From positions 186,001 through 250,000 of the forward strand of contig CAWGIW010000011.1 in assembly GCA_963822825.1 (NCBI GenBank): a stretch of 64,000 nt of DNA. The letters are read 5' to 3'. A program made the translations under genes and the position numbers. Below the pieces are notes generated by a model. It was not told where the DNA came from, ran no database searches, and worked only from the letters and a program-made list of their open reading frames with translations. Origin of the DNA: JAWWPY01 sp963822825. Its GTDB lineage: Bacteria > Actinomycetota > Actinomycetes > Streptosporangiales > Streptosporangiaceae. Shown here piece by piece: positions 55,908-64,000 of this stretch. Each line of letters opens with the position of its first letter. Within the stretch, counting starts at the first letter, position 1.

Positions 55908-56801
55908 ATGCCCGTGATCTTGGTGACCGGAGCGACTGGGAGGGTCGGCTACCGCCTGCTGGAGGCACTGGCCGACACAGGCACCGAGGCCACCGCCATG
56001 GTGCGGGTGGAAGCGAAAGGCGCCGATCTGCCTGGATCGGCCAAGCACATCGTGGCGACGTTCGACGATCCTCCTCCCGCCGAGGTACTGCGGTCCTTCG
56101 ACCGGGTCTTCCTGCTGAGCCCGGACCATGAGAACCAGGCCGAGCTTGAGATTCTCTTCATCGGTGCCCTGCTGGGCGCGGGTCACCAGCCTCATATCGT
56201 GAAGGTGGCGGCCGACGGTTTCCAGGAGCCGGACTGCGATGTGCGCTTCATGCGCAGCCACCGGCAGATCGCCGCGCACCTGACGGCTACCGGCCTGCCC
56301 GTCACCTACCTGGCGCCGGTCAGGTACATGGAGAACCTGCTGGGCGCGGCGGAGACCCTCCGTGAGGAAGGCACGATCTACGCTCCGGCGGGCCGTGGCC
56401 AGGTCGGTTTCATCGCGGCCAGCGACGTCGCGGACGTCGCCGCCCGCGTGCTCACCAGCCCCGGCCATGAAGCCGCCACATACGTCCTGAGCGGGCCGGA
56501 AGCGCTCGGTTACGGCGACGTCGCCGCGCGGATCTCGGCCGTCTTCGGGCGCGAGGTAAGCTACGCCGACCTGCCGGAGGAGCGGGCCAGGGAGCAGCTA
56601 GAGGCCAGCAGCCTGACACCCTGGCAGGTCGAGGGCACGCTTGAGCTGTTCGACTGGATCCGGCACGGCCGCTCGGCCCCGGTGACGACAGACGTGCGCG
56701 ATGTGACCGGCGAGGACGCCCGCCCGATCGAGGACTGGCTCAGCGAATTCCGGGGTGCCTTCCTGAGCCCATCGCCGGATGTGTCCCCGCCACCCTTCTA
56801 G
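55908..56801 (+). CDS. NmrA-like NAD(P)-binding protein
   Basis: 297 residues of the atypical SDR/NmrA type: PVILVTGATGRVGYRLLEAL (dinucleotide loop), PVTYLAPVRYMENLLGAAET and GFIAASDVADVAARVLTSPG. No catalytic tyrosine-lysine pair is evident, so it may be a redox sensor or reductase. ATG 55908 with GGAGGC upstream. The stop lies in the first copy of a 21-base tandem repeat. Confidence 0.88.
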   Translation: MPVILVTGATGRVGYRLLEALADTGTEATAMVRVEAKGADLPGSAKHIVATFDDPPPAEVLRSFDRVFLLSPDHENQAELEILFIGALLGAGHQPHIVKVAADGFQEPDCDVRFMRSHRQIAAHLTATGLPVTYLAPVRYMENLLGAAETLREEGTIYAPAGRGQVGFIAASDVADVAARVLTSPGHEAATYVLSGPEALGYGDVAARISAVFGREVSYADLPEERAREQLEASSLTPWQVEGTLELFDWIRHGRSAPVTTDVRDVTGEDARPIEDWLSEFRGAFLSPSPDVSPPPF

Positions 56802-56840
56802 GCGGTGCGCCTGCCCGTCTAGGCGATGCGCCTGCCCGGA
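56799..56840. repeat. 21-base tandem duplication at a gene end
   Basis: TAGGCGGTGCGCCTGCCCGTC (56799-56819) is followed by a copy with four differences (56820-56840). It starts on the NmrA stop codon. Confidence 0.8.
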
Positions 56841-56846
56841 TAGCCG

Positions 56847-57416
56847 CTACGAACCGGCGGCCGCGGCGACCGCGGCAGCGATCATCCGGGCGTTGGCCGG
56901 TACCGAGATCCCTTCGACGAGAACGGCGGGCGTCGCGCTGACCCCGCGCGCCGTGGCCATCGCAGTGACGTAGGTCGGCCAGTCCAGGTAGTGGCCGCGC
57001 GGCACGCATTCCCCGAACGCCGGGCTGGGCAGTCCCACGGACAGGCCGAGTTCGATCAGCTCAGCGTCGCTCAGCCCAGGACCGCCCTCCGGCGGCTGGC
57101 TGACGAACAGCGCACGAGCATAGTCGGCGAACCTCCCGCCATCGGAAGCGCACCCGGCCGCCGCGGCCGCGCGCGAGGAGTAGCGCGTGGTCGATGCCTC
57201 ATCGAGGAAGTTCATGGGGTGGTACACCAGGCTGATCTGGCCGTCCGCGACCATGGTGGCGAGAGCCTGTCCCGAGGAGAGCTCGAATTGGCGGCAGAAC
57301 GGGCACAGGAAGTCGATAAAGGCGTCCACGGTGACCGTGCCCTGCCCGATCACCACCCCATCGCCTGCTGGTGTCGCGCTCGCCGGGACGTGGCCCGGGG
57401 CGGTGATGTGCGTCAT
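56847..57416 (-). CDS. DsbA-like thioredoxin-fold protein
   Basis: 189 residues. VTVDAFIDFLCPFCRQFELS carries the CxxC active site (CPFC). GVSATPAVLVEGI has the cis-proline region. No signal peptide; starts MTHITAPGHVPASATP. ATG 57416 with GGGAGGG seven bases upstream. A cytosolic DsbA/FrnE-like oxidoreductase, often stress-related. Confidence 0.9.
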   Translation of the reverse strand: MTHITAPGHVPASATPAGDGVVIGQGTVTVDAFIDFLCPFCRQFELSSGQALATMVADGQISLVYHPMNFLDEASTTRYSSRAAAAAGCASDGGRFADYARALFVSQPPEGGPGLSDAELIELGLSVGLPSPAFGECVPRGHYLDWPTYVTAMATARGVSATPAVLVEGISVPANARMIAAAVAAAAGS

Positions 57417-57549
57417 GGTGCAACCCTCCCATGCTGGCCGCCGCGGGGGCGATGGCCGCACCTCGCAAACCGTCCTCGTGTTGGGCTACCCGCGGCCAGG
57501 CCGGGAAACTGTAACGGCAGACACGCACACGAGACCGAACGGAGAACCG

Positions 57550-58584
57550 ATGGAGTACCGCCTGCTCGGCAAAAGCGGATGCGCCGTCTCGGCGTTCGCC
57601 CTGGGCACCTTGACCTTCGGCAACGAGACCGACGAACCCGGCTCTTTCGCGCAGCTTGACCGCTTCACTGCGGCCGGGGGCACGCTGGTGGACAGCGCGG
57701 ATGTCTACGCCGACGGCCGCTCTGAGGAGATCATCGGGCGCTGGCTCGCCCGTACGCCCGGCATGCGCGAGGCCGTCGTGATCGCTACCAAGGGCCGCTT
57801 CCCCACGGACGACAGCCCGAACGGGCACGGCCTGTCGCGCCGCCACCTGGCCTCGGCGCTGGACGCGTCGCTGTGCCGGCTGGGCATCGACACGATCGAC
57901 CTGTACCAGTTGCACGCCTGGGATCCGCTGACGCCTCTCGACGAGACGATGCGCTTCCTGGACGACGCGGTCCGGGCGGGGAAGATCCACTACGTGGGCC
58001 TGTCGAACTTCACCGGCTGGCAGGTGCAGAAGGCCGTGGACATCGCGGACGCGCTCGGCCTGGCCCGGCCGGTCACCGTGCAGCCGCAATACAACCTGCT
58101 GGCCCGCGGGATCGAGTGGGAGGTGGTCCCCGTCTGCCAGTCCGAGGGCCTTGGGCTGCTGCCGTGGTCGCCGCTGGCCAGTGGCTGGCTCAGCGGCAAA
58201 TACCAGCGCGATCAGCCGCCGGCCGCGGGCACCCGCGCGGCCGACAATGCCGACCAGGGCATGCGGATCTGGAACCAGCGCGGCCATCTCGAGCGCAACT
58301 GGCAGGTCCTGGACGCGGTCCGTAAGGTCGCCGACTGGCGCGGGGTATCGATGGCCCAGGTGTCGATCGCCTGGCTGGCGGGCCGCCCGGCCGTCGCCTC
58401 GGTCATCCTGGGCGCGCACACCATGGAGCAGCTCGAGGACAACCTGGCCGCGGCTGAGATGAGCCTCAGCCCGGAGGAGATGCACCTGCTCGATGAGGCC
58501 AGCGACCCCGGAGCGCCCGACTACCCGTACGGCGAGCCCGGCCAGATCCAGCGCACCCGCCGGATCTCCGGCGGCCGCTTCTGA
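57550..58584 (+). CDS. Aldo/keto reductase
   Basis: 344 residues. YRLLGKSGCAVSAFALGTLTFG; GTLVDSADVYADGRSEEIIG (catalytic Asp and Tyr); VVIATKGRF (Lys); LYQLHAWDP (His); PWSPLASGWLSGKY and SVILGAHTMEQLEDNLAA (NADPH site). ATG 57550 with GGAG upstream. Voltage-channel-beta-like AKR subgroup; substrate unknown. Confidence 0.92.
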   Translation: MEYRLLGKSGCAVSAFALGTLTFGNETDEPGSFAQLDRFTAAGGTLVDSADVYADGRSEEIIGRWLARTPGMREAVVIATKGRFPTDDSPNGHGLSRRHLASALDASLCRLGIDTIDLYQLHAWDPLTPLDETMRFLDDAVRAGKIHYVGLSNFTGWQVQKAVDIADALGLARPVTVQPQYNLLARGIEWEVVPVCQSEGLGLLPWSPLASGWLSGKYQRDQPPAAGTRAADNADQGMRIWNQRGHLERNWQVLDAVRKVADWRGVSMAQVSIAWLAGRPAVASVILGAHTMEQLEDNLAAAEMSLSPEEMHLLDEASDPGAPDYPYGEPGQIQRTRRISGGRF

Positions 58585-58611
58585 CCCTCCGGCGACGCCC
58601 GGCGGAAGGTC

Positions 58612-58797
58612 GTGCGGCTCACGCCGCGGGGTGTCAACTGCCTGGTTCGGTCGGCACGCATCTTCGATGACCTGCGGGCCGGCTGGGCCACGACCCTCGG
58701 CGAGGAGCGCCTCCGGGCGCTTGAAGCGGACCTGCGCACGGTCACACCGCTCGAACTGTTCCGCCTCGACCTGCCCGGCTGGCTCGGCGCACCCTGA
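58612..58797 (+). pseudogene. C-terminal fragment of a MarR-type regulator
   Basis: 61 residues, VRLTPRGVNCLVRSARIFDD and RAGWATTLGEERLRALEADLR, matching the wing and last helices of MarR regulators. The HTH is missing. 27 bases after the aldo/keto reductase stop. Likely a deletion remnant. Confidence 0.6.
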
Positions 58798-58815
58798 GCC
58801 TGCGACGATGGGCGC

Positions 58816-59109
58816 GTGAACGACATCCCGCAAGTCGTCAACGACACCGCCACCTCCCGCTTCCTGATGGAGGCCGACGGCCATGTCGCAGAGCTCGTGT
58901 ACGAGCTGGACGGTGACCGGCTGCTGCTGATCCATACGGGCGTGCCCCGGGCCCTCGAAGGACGGGGCATCGGCGGCCAGCTGGTTGCCGCCGCGGTCGA
59001 TGAGGCCAAGCGCCGGGGCCTGACCGTCGCGCCGCTGTGCCCGTTCGCCCAGGACTGGCTCCGGCGCCACCCGGATGTCGCGGCCACGGTCCCTATCGCC
59101 AACTTCTGA
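58816..59109 (+). CDS. GNAT-like small N-acetyltransferase (YjdJ type)
   Basis: 97 residues. HVAELVYELDGDRLLLIHTGVP, then ALEGRGIGGQLVAAAVDEAK (acetyl-CoA loop), then PLCPFAQDWLRRHPDV. This is the short, single-domain acetyltransferase group. GTG 58816. Confidence 0.87.
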   Translation: MNDIPQVVNDTATSRFLMEADGHVAELVYELDGDRLLLIHTGVPRALEGRGIGGQLVAAAVDEAKRRGLTVAPLCPFAQDWLRRHPDVAATVPIANF

Positions 59110-59152
59110 CCAGAGCCGGGCCATCGGCGGTGCGTGACCCGGCCCGCCCGGA

Positions 59153-59827
59153 TCAGTACCAGCCGAAGCTGAGCTCGTGCCGCCAGGCGCGGTACGGGGT
59201 GCCGTATCTCACCTTGATGTAGCGCATGCCCCACGAGATCTGAGTCCGCGGGCTGGTACGCCAGTCGCGGCCGGCACTCGCCATCTTGCCGCCCGGCACG
59301 GCCTGCGGGATTCCGTACGCGCCCGAGGACGGATTGCTCGCGTACGGATTCCAGCCGCTTTCCCGGACCCATAGCCGGCTCAGGTACGTGTACTCTCCCG
59401 TCCACCAGCCCTGGGACCTGAGCAGCGACCAAGCGATCTGCCGCGGTGTGAGCCGTCGGGCCGCAACGGGACCGGCCAGCCACTGTGGCTGTGTGAAGGC
59501 GACCAGGGCCGTGCTCGAGGCCCCCGTGCTGGAGGCTCTCGTGCTGGGGATCACCATGCTGGGGATCACGGCGCTGGAGGCTACGGCCGTCAGGGCCAGG
59601 GCGCCGCCCGCCAGCTTACGGCTGAGGCGTGGGGATGTACGGACGCGGGACACGGTCGTGCTGGGAGACACAGTCTTGCTGGAGGGCACGGGGAACCTTT
59701 GGTCGGGCGCGGCGCGCTCGGCTTCCACCCAGGAGCGCATGCCTGTCACCCGCGAAGGAGACCAGGCAGCGGCGTGCGGACGTGACGCGGGTGCAGGGCG
59801 CCTGGTTGCGAGGCAACCGTCGCGCAC
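59153..59827 (-). CDS. Transglycosylase-like secreted protein
   Basis: A domain of about 80 residues at the end, SRLWVRESGWNPYASNPSSG then AYGIPQAVPGGKMASAG and TQISWGMRYIKVRYGTP, belongs to the lytic-transglycosylase/Rpf-like group with Glu in RESGW. Before it lies a signal-like helix LAGGALALTAVASSAVIPS. The functional start is probably a GTG near 59653-59671. The first 50 codons from 59827 lack family features. Confidence 0.8.
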   Translation of the reverse strand: MRDGCLATRRPAPASRPHAAAWSPSRVTGMRSWVEAERAAPDQRFPVPSSKTVSPSTTVSRVRTSPRLSRKLAGGALALTAVASSAVIPSMVIPSTRASSTGASSTALVAFTQPQWLAGPVAARRLTPRQIAWSLLRSQGWWTGEYTYLSRLWVRESGWNPYASNPSSGAYGIPQAVPGGKMASAGRDWRTSPRTQISWGMRYIKVRYGTPYRAWRHELSFGWY

Positions 59828-59954
59828 GCTGAGTGCTTGAGCTCTTCACCTTGCCGGAAACGAGGATCTTGAGTAGCAAAATACGGATATTCAGGCACTA
59901 AGTGTCCGACGCCGGTACATTCGTTGAAGCAAAATTGCGAATTTCGCGTCCGCT

Positions 59955-60214
59955 GCCCGGTTGCCGAGAGATCAGTTCCCCGCCGGATCCGCTGGCCTTG
60001 ACCGAGAGCACGGGCGGCTGGGCCAGCGCGCCGGCCTTCAGGTGCAGCGAGCCGCCTGGAAACGGCAGCTGAGCCGACACCGCCGTGGCGGAGGGGCAGT
60101 GGCCAGCGCCACCAGCGCCTGATGCGTGGCCTCGATCAGCTCCGGCCACCGCAGCAGGGACCGGACCTCGCTGCGGCTGAGCAGCCGGACGGAGGGAGCT
60201 GGAGACTGGGTCAC
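59955..60214 (-). pseudogene. N-terminal fragment of an ornithine-cyclodeaminase-like gene
   Basis: GTG 60214 overlaps the stop of the gene upstream (GTGA). PSVRLLSRSEVRSLLRWPEL and IEATHQALVALA, then in another frame SAQLPFPGGSLHLKAGALAQ and PPVLSVKA are the first 80 residues of the ornithine cyclodeaminase/mu-crystallin family. The sequence then dissolves into AT-rich non-coding DNA. The catalytic and NAD domains are missing. Confidence 0.6.
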
Positions 60215-60936
60215 CGGCCCAGTCTGGCAGGTCGGGCCCGGCCGAACCGGGCGCGGAGGAACGGGCGCCCCCATGGCACGAAGGCCACGATGGCGGCGAT
60301 CAGGCCGACGAAGGCCCCGAAATCCCAGCCGTCTCCGGAGGTGTAGCCACCGGGTACCAGCACGAACCCGATGAGCACCAGCAGCAGGTTGAAGCCCGTG
60401 GCCACCAGCAGCATCGTCGCGCGGCCGAATGGGAGCCGGAACGGCATCTCGGCGAACCCGGCCTCCATGACCAGATAAGCGATGATCGCGAAGGCCACGA
60501 GGAGCACGAGGAACAGGAAGCCGTGCGCCATGAAGGCGTCGGCGCTGTAGCTGCCGAAGCCTGTGCTCGCCGCGAACCAGGGCATGAACAGCGAGATGAG
60601 CAGGACCAGAGTGGCGATCCCGGTGATCCGGTCAGGCTGGGACCAGCGGCTGTGGTCGAATCTGAACCGGGGGCCTTCCGGTGCCGGGCCGGGGCCAGCC
60701 GCCCTGCGGTGGCCCGTCCCCATCCGGGGCTCACCGGGCGCGCCGGGGCCAGTCGCCGTTCCGGGACCGGCTGGCATACCGGGACCGGCTGGCCAGCCGG
60801 GACCGGCGGCCGTGTCCGCCCGGCCCGCGGCGGTGGCCGCTGATCCCTCGGCGGCCATGGCCGCCAGCGGCGCGCCGCACCGGCCGCAGGCCGCCGAGCC
60901 TTCGGCAACGGGGCTGCCGCATTGAGTACAGAACAT
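60211..60936 (-). CDS. Zinc-ribbon membrane protein
   Basis: 241 residues. The N-terminal zinc ribbon is MFCTQCGSPVAEGSAACGRCG (CxxC-x11-CxxC). A long Gly/Pro/Ala-rich linker follows, then four transmembrane helices (ITGIATLVLLISLFMPWFAA, FLFLVLLVAFAIIAYLVM, MLLVATGFNLLLVLIGFVLV, GAFVGLIAAIVAFVPWG). ATG 60936. Function unknown; similar proteins are widespread in actinomycetes. Confidence 0.82.
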   Translation of the reverse strand: MFCTQCGSPVAEGSAACGRCGAPLAAMAAEGSAATAAGRADTAAGPGWPAGPGMPAGPGTATGPGAPGEPRMGTGHRRAAGPGPAPEGPRFRFDHSRWSQPDRITGIATLVLLISLFMPWFAASTGFGSYSADAFMAHGFLFLVLLVAFAIIAYLVMEAGFAEMPFRLPFGRATMLLVATGFNLLLVLIGFVLVPGGYTSGDGWDFGAFVGLIAAIVAFVPWGRPFLRARFGRARPARLGR

Positions 60937-61109
60937 CGTGTCCGCCTCCCGATGTGGCCGGAGTATGGCTCCGCGTCGTGCGTCAGATGCGCTGACGCAC
61001 GCCCACGGGTCGCTTCCCGCACATAGCCGGATAAACGGCTACCCCAGGAACAGCGTAATGCCGCGAGTATGGGCGATCAGGGGCTTCAGCCGGGCCGATG
61101 CTTCCGGTG

Positions 61110-62105
61110 TCAGCCCAGCGCGGGAATGATCACGCTGCCATAGGCGGCGAGCGTCTCCTCCGGCTGGTCGTGCATCAGGTAGATCGCGAACTGATCGGCG
61201 CCGATTGCGGCCAGTTCCCGCAGCCGGTCCAGGTGCGCGGCTTCGGGGCCGAGCAGGCAGAACCGGTCCACGATCACGTCGGGCACGAAGTCCGTGGACG
61301 GGTTGCCGGCCCGGCCGTGGTGGGAGTAGTCGTACCCTTCGCGCCCCTTGATGTAGTCGGTGAGCGCGCGCGGAACCGGCCCATCCTCGCCATACCGGGT
61401 GACCAGGTCAGCCACGTGATTGCCGACCATGCCCCCGAACCAGCGCAACTGGTCCCGCTGGTGGCCCAGATCGGTGCCGACGTAGGCGGGGGCCGCGACA
61501 CATATGGTGATCGCGGCCGGGTCCCGGCCGGCCGCCCGCGCGGCCTCCCGGACCGAGCCGATCGTCCACCGGGCGATGTCCGGGTCGGCGGTCTGCAGGA
61601 TGAACCCGTCGGCCTGCTCGCCGGCGAGTTTCAGGGCTTTCGGCCCGTAGGCCGCCATCCAGATCTCCAGCTTGCCGTCACGTACCCACGGGATGCGGAG
61701 CAGGCTGCCGTGGTGCTCGACCTCGCGGCCCTCGGCGAGTTCCTTGATCACGTGCATCGCCTCGGCGATCGTGGCCAGGCTCATGGGTTTCTGCCCGATC
61801 ACCCGCCGGGCCGAGTCACCCCGGCCGATCCCGCACACGGTCCGGTTGCCGAACATGTCATTGAGCGTGGCGAACAGCGAGGCGGTCACCGACCAGTCCC
61901 TGGTGCCGGGGTTGGTCACCATCGGCCCGACCATCAGCTCGGACGTAGCCGCCAGCACCTGGGAGAAGATGACAAACGGCTCCTGCCACAGCACGTGCGA
62001 GTCGAAGGTCCAGCCGTAACGGAAGCCCTGGTCCTCGGCCGCGCGCATCCGGTCGATCACGGTGCGCGCGGGCGGGTCGGTCTGCAGCACCACGCCAAAA
62101 TCCAT
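61110..62105 (-). CDS. LLM-class F420-dependent oxidoreductase
   Basis: 331 residues, luciferase-like TIM barrel. MDFGVVLQTDPPARTVIDRM, GWTFDSHVLWQEPFVIFSQV, VTNPGTRDWSVTASLFATLN, CGIGRGDSARRVIGQKP, WMAAYGPKALKLAGEQADGF and a C-terminal LGPEAAHLDRLRELAAIGAD. It is directly downstream of the hydantoinase gene (39-base gap). A role in opening or hydroxylating N-heterocycles is inferred from context. Confidence 0.88.
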   Translation of the reverse strand: MDFGVVLQTDPPARTVIDRMRAAEDQGFRYGWTFDSHVLWQEPFVIFSQVLAATSELMVGPMVTNPGTRDWSVTASLFATLNDMFGNRTVCGIGRGDSARRVIGQKPMSLATIAEAMHVIKELAEGREVEHHGSLLRIPWVRDGKLEIWMAAYGPKALKLAGEQADGFILQTADPDIARWTIGSVREAARAAGRDPAAITICVAAPAYVGTDLGHQRDQLRWFGGMVGNHVADLVTRYGEDGPVPRALTDYIKGREGYDYSHHGRAGNPSTDFVPDVIVDRFCLLGPEAAHLDRLRELAAIGADQFAIYLMHDQPEETLAAYGSVIIPALG

Positions 62106-62144
62106 GCTTTGTCCCCTAGTTCCCTAGGTTAGGTACGGGCACAG

Positions 62145-63548
62145 CTAGGTCAGGTACTGGCACAACTGCCGTTCCAGGAAACGGCCATGGCCGGTGACGC
62201 CGTGGTATTCCCCGCCGTCGATCACCACCTGCCCCCTGGACAGCACGGTCGCCACCTGGCCCGTGATGGCGAAGCCCTCGTAGGCCGAGTAGTCCACGTT
62301 CATGTGGTGGGTGGTGGCGGACAGGGTCTGGGTGGCCCGCGGGTCGTAGATCACGATGTCCGCGTCCGAGCCGGGCGCGATCACGCCCTTGCGCGGGTAG
62401 AGCCCGAACATCCGGGCCGGCGTGGTCGAGGCCACCTCCACCCAGCGGGCCAGCGACAGTTCCCCGGCCACCACGCCCTGGTGCAGCAGGTCCATCCGGT
62501 GCTCCACGCCGGGTATCCCGTTAGGGATCTTCGAGAAGTCTCCGCGGCCCAGTTCCTTCTGCTCTTTGAAGCAGAACGGGCAGTGATCGGTGGAGACCAC
62601 CGACAGGTCGTTGGTCCGCAGCCCGCGCCAGAGCGACCCCTGATGCTCCCGCGGCCGCAGCGGCGGGGACGCCACGTACTTGGCGCCCTCGAAATCCGGC
62701 CGGGCCAGGTCGTCCAGGGACAGGTAGAGGTACTGGGGGCAGGTCTCGGCGAACACGTTCTGGCCGGTGTCGCGGGCCGCGGTGACCGCGTCCAGCGCTT
62801 CCGCTGCCGATAGATGCACAACGTAAAGCGGTGAGCCGGTCACCCTGGCCAGCGTGATCGCCCGGCTGGTGGCCTCGGCTTCCAGTTCCGGCGGGCGGGT
62901 CAGGCCGTGCTGGACGGGGTCGGTGCGGCCCTCGGCCAGCGCCCGGGCGACAAGCTGGTCGATCGCGATACCGTTCTCCGCGTGCATCATGATCATGGCG
63001 CCGGTCTCGGCCGCCTTGTGCATGGCGCGCAGGATCTCCCCGTCGGTCGCGTAGAACACGCCCGGGTAGGCCATGAACATCTTGAAGCTGTTCACGCCCG
63101 CGCCGATGCAGGCTTCCATTTCCTTCAGCGACGCTTCGTTGACATCAGAAACGATCATGTGGAAGCCGTAGTCGACCGCGCAGTTGCCATCGGCCTTGAC
63201 ATGCCACTTGTCCAGCGTGTCAAGCAGTGACGTGCCCTTGGCCTGCACCGCGAAATCGATGATCGTGGTCGTCCCGCCCCACGCCGCCGCCCGGGTCCCG
63301 GACTCGAAGGTATCCGCGGAGAACGTCCCGCCGAACGGCATCTCCATGTGCGTATGCACATCGATCCCGCCCGGCAGCACATACCGCCCCGACGCATCGA
63401 ACACCCGGTCCGCCCCAGCCGCCCAGCTCTGGGCCTCCCCGGTGCCCGGCGCGGCCAGGGCGGCGATCCGCTCGCCCTCCACCAGCACATCAGCCGCCAC
63501 CCCGCCACTGGCCGTGACAACCGTGCCACCGCTGATCACGATACGCAT
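62145..63548 (-). CDS. D-hydantoinase / dihydropyrimidinase
   Basis: 467 residues. The amidohydrolase metal site DVHTHMEMPFGG (HxH), carboxylated-lysine region NSFKMFMAYPGVFYATDGE, HAENGIAIDQL (His), VVHLSAAEALDAV (His), and VVSTDHCPFCFKEQK (Asp). ATG 63548 has AGGGGAGG upstream; the 17 codons before it lack a family match. It opens hydantoin or dihydropyrimidine rings. It pairs with the nitrilase-type gene upstream (N-carbamoyl amino-acid hydrolysis). Confidence 0.93.
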   Translation of the reverse strand: MRIVISGGTVVTASGGVAADVLVEGERIAALAAPGTGEAQSWAAGADRVFDASGRYVLPGGIDVHTHMEMPFGGTFSADTFESGTRAAAWGGTTTIIDFAVQAKGTSLLDTLDKWHVKADGNCAVDYGFHMIVSDVNEASLKEMEACIGAGVNSFKMFMAYPGVFYATDGEILRAMHKAAETGAMIMMHAENGIAIDQLVARALAEGRTDPVQHGLTRPPELEAEATSRAITLARVTGSPLYVVHLSAAEALDAVTAARDTGQNVFAETCPQYLYLSLDDLARPDFEGAKYVASPPLRPREHQGSLWRGLRTNDLSVVSTDHCPFCFKEQKELGRGDFSKIPNGIPGVEHRMDLLHQGVVAGELSLARWVEVASTTPARMFGLYPRKGVIAPGSDADIVIYDPRATQTLSATTHHMNVDYSAYEGFAITGQVATVLSRGQVVIDGGEYHGVTGHGRFLERQLCQYLT

Positions 63549-63688
63549 AGCTGGGGCCTCCCCTTCGAACTCACGGCTGGACAAGGTCCGGACATGCATT
63601 TAAGCGCGGGTTGGTGGGGGGGCGCCCCAGCGCGTAAAAGCGCCGCAGGCGCAGCGCAGGGCCGCCCCTGCCCGCTCGCGCGCCCCCC

Positions 63689-64000
63689 TCACGCCTGAAC
63701 CAGCGACGAGTACTGATCCGGCCGCCGGTCGCGGTAGAACTGCCACAGGTCCCTGACCTCCTGAAGCACACCCATGTCGAGGTCGCGGACCAGCACCGCG
63801 TCCTCCGTGTCGGGCGCGGCCTCGCCGACCAGCTGGCCGCGCGGGTCCGCGAAGTAGGACTGGCCGTAGAACTCGTTCTCCCCCAGCGGCTCCACACCGA
63901 CCCGGTTGATCGCGCCGACGAAGTACTCGTTGGCCACCGCGGCCGCGGGCTGCTCCAGCCGCCACAGATACTGGGACAGGCCCCGGCTGGTGGCCGAGGG
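63689..64000 (-). CDS. Nitrilase-family beta-ureidopropionase-like, partial
   Basis: The C-terminal 103 residues are in the window and the gene runs off the right edge. SRGLSQYLWRLEQPAAAVA, NEYFVGAINRVGVEPLGENE, FYGQSYFADPRGQLVGEA and a tail LRDLDMGVLQEVRDLWQFYR match the N-carbamoyl-beta-alanine amidohydrolase group. The catalytic Glu-Lys-Cys lie outside. It would complete ring breakdown after the hydantoinase. Confidence 0.88.
   Translation of the reverse strand, partial: PSATSRGLSQYLWRLEQPAAAVANEYFVGAINRVGVEPLGENEFYGQSYFADPRGQLVGEAAPDTEDAVLVRDLDMGVLQEVRDLWQFYRDRRPDQYSSLVQA

Noticed and set aside
59653..59870. c-di-AMP riboswitch before the transglycosylase
   Set aside because: Such elements precede similar genes in actinomycetes, but I could not find the conserved core here.

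Overview
The window is high-GC actinomycete DNA. Evidence: strong GC3 bias, many GTG starts, ATGA/GTGA gene overlaps, an F420-type luciferase-like oxidoreductase, an ECF42-type sigma factor with its DGPF partner, and actinobacterial tRNAs. Genus cannot be fixed from the sequence. Two short AT-richer stretches (1-600 and 9.69-10.3 kb) stand out. The window starts inside a gene and ends inside a nitrilase-family gene.

Positions 1 to about 25.8 kb form a defence/mobile island. On the minus strand lies a three-gene DNA-modification/defence operon: SNF2-type helicase with a C-terminal NOV_C/DUF3883 domain, DUF1156 DNA methylase, DUF499 ATPase. All three are broken by many single-base frame changes. 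An IS1380-type transposase remnant follows, then a PIN protein with a fused HTH-ImmA/IrrE regulator, a tyrosine recombinase, an RNase H-like/Ser-Thr kinase pair, a small HTH operon behind a strong palindrome, and an HsdM-HsdS pair without HsdR. At 21.1-25.5 kb is the most striking locus: a compact ubiquitin-like conjugation operon (Ubl, E2-like, JAB/JAMM peptidase, E1-like) divergent from an ImmA/IrrE metallopeptidase plus XRE regulator. The intergenic control region carries two copies of the inverted repeat GTTCCC-N4-GGGAAC flanking a shared -10-like element. The island stops at a tRNA-Phe/Asp/Glu cluster whose 3' side faces it.

From 26 to 36 kb: a frameshifted MFS transporter, a PspC protein, a glutaryl-CoA-dehydrogenase-like acyl-CoA dehydrogenase, tRNA-Lys, a DGPF-ECF42 sigma locus with two DHFR-like genes (one internally deleted), an alpha/beta hydrolase, a DUF4287 protein, another MFS transporter and phoU. 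From 36 to 40.6 kb is the phosphate operon pstS-pstC-pstA-pstB, with a truncated universal stress protein butted against pstB. From 41 to 50.4 kb: AraC-VOC, small zinc/HTH and membrane proteins, remnants of a light/B12-linked cluster (CFA synthase tail, B12-binding protein, SRPBCC, SDR), a PRC-barrel protein, a lipase, and an ABC exporter with a RseB/LolA-like partner.

From 50.4 to 64 kb the theme is N-heterocycle/nucleoside salvage or catabolism. One operon holds an NCS1 permease, a cysteine hydrolase, an ADP-ribosylglycohydrolase, a PfkB kinase, a CoxG protein and a broken SDR. Further right are an LLM oxidoreductase, a D-hydantoinase/dihydropyrimidinase and a beta-ureidopropionase-like nitrilase. 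Between them are NmrA, DsbA-like, aldo/keto reductase, acetyltransferase and transglycosylase genes plus fragments of MarR and ornithine-cyclodeaminase genes.

Frame changes without other decay are dense in the first 12 kb and scattered elsewhere. Several genes also show clean internal deletions. Whether these are biological decay or consensus errors cannot be decided without reads.
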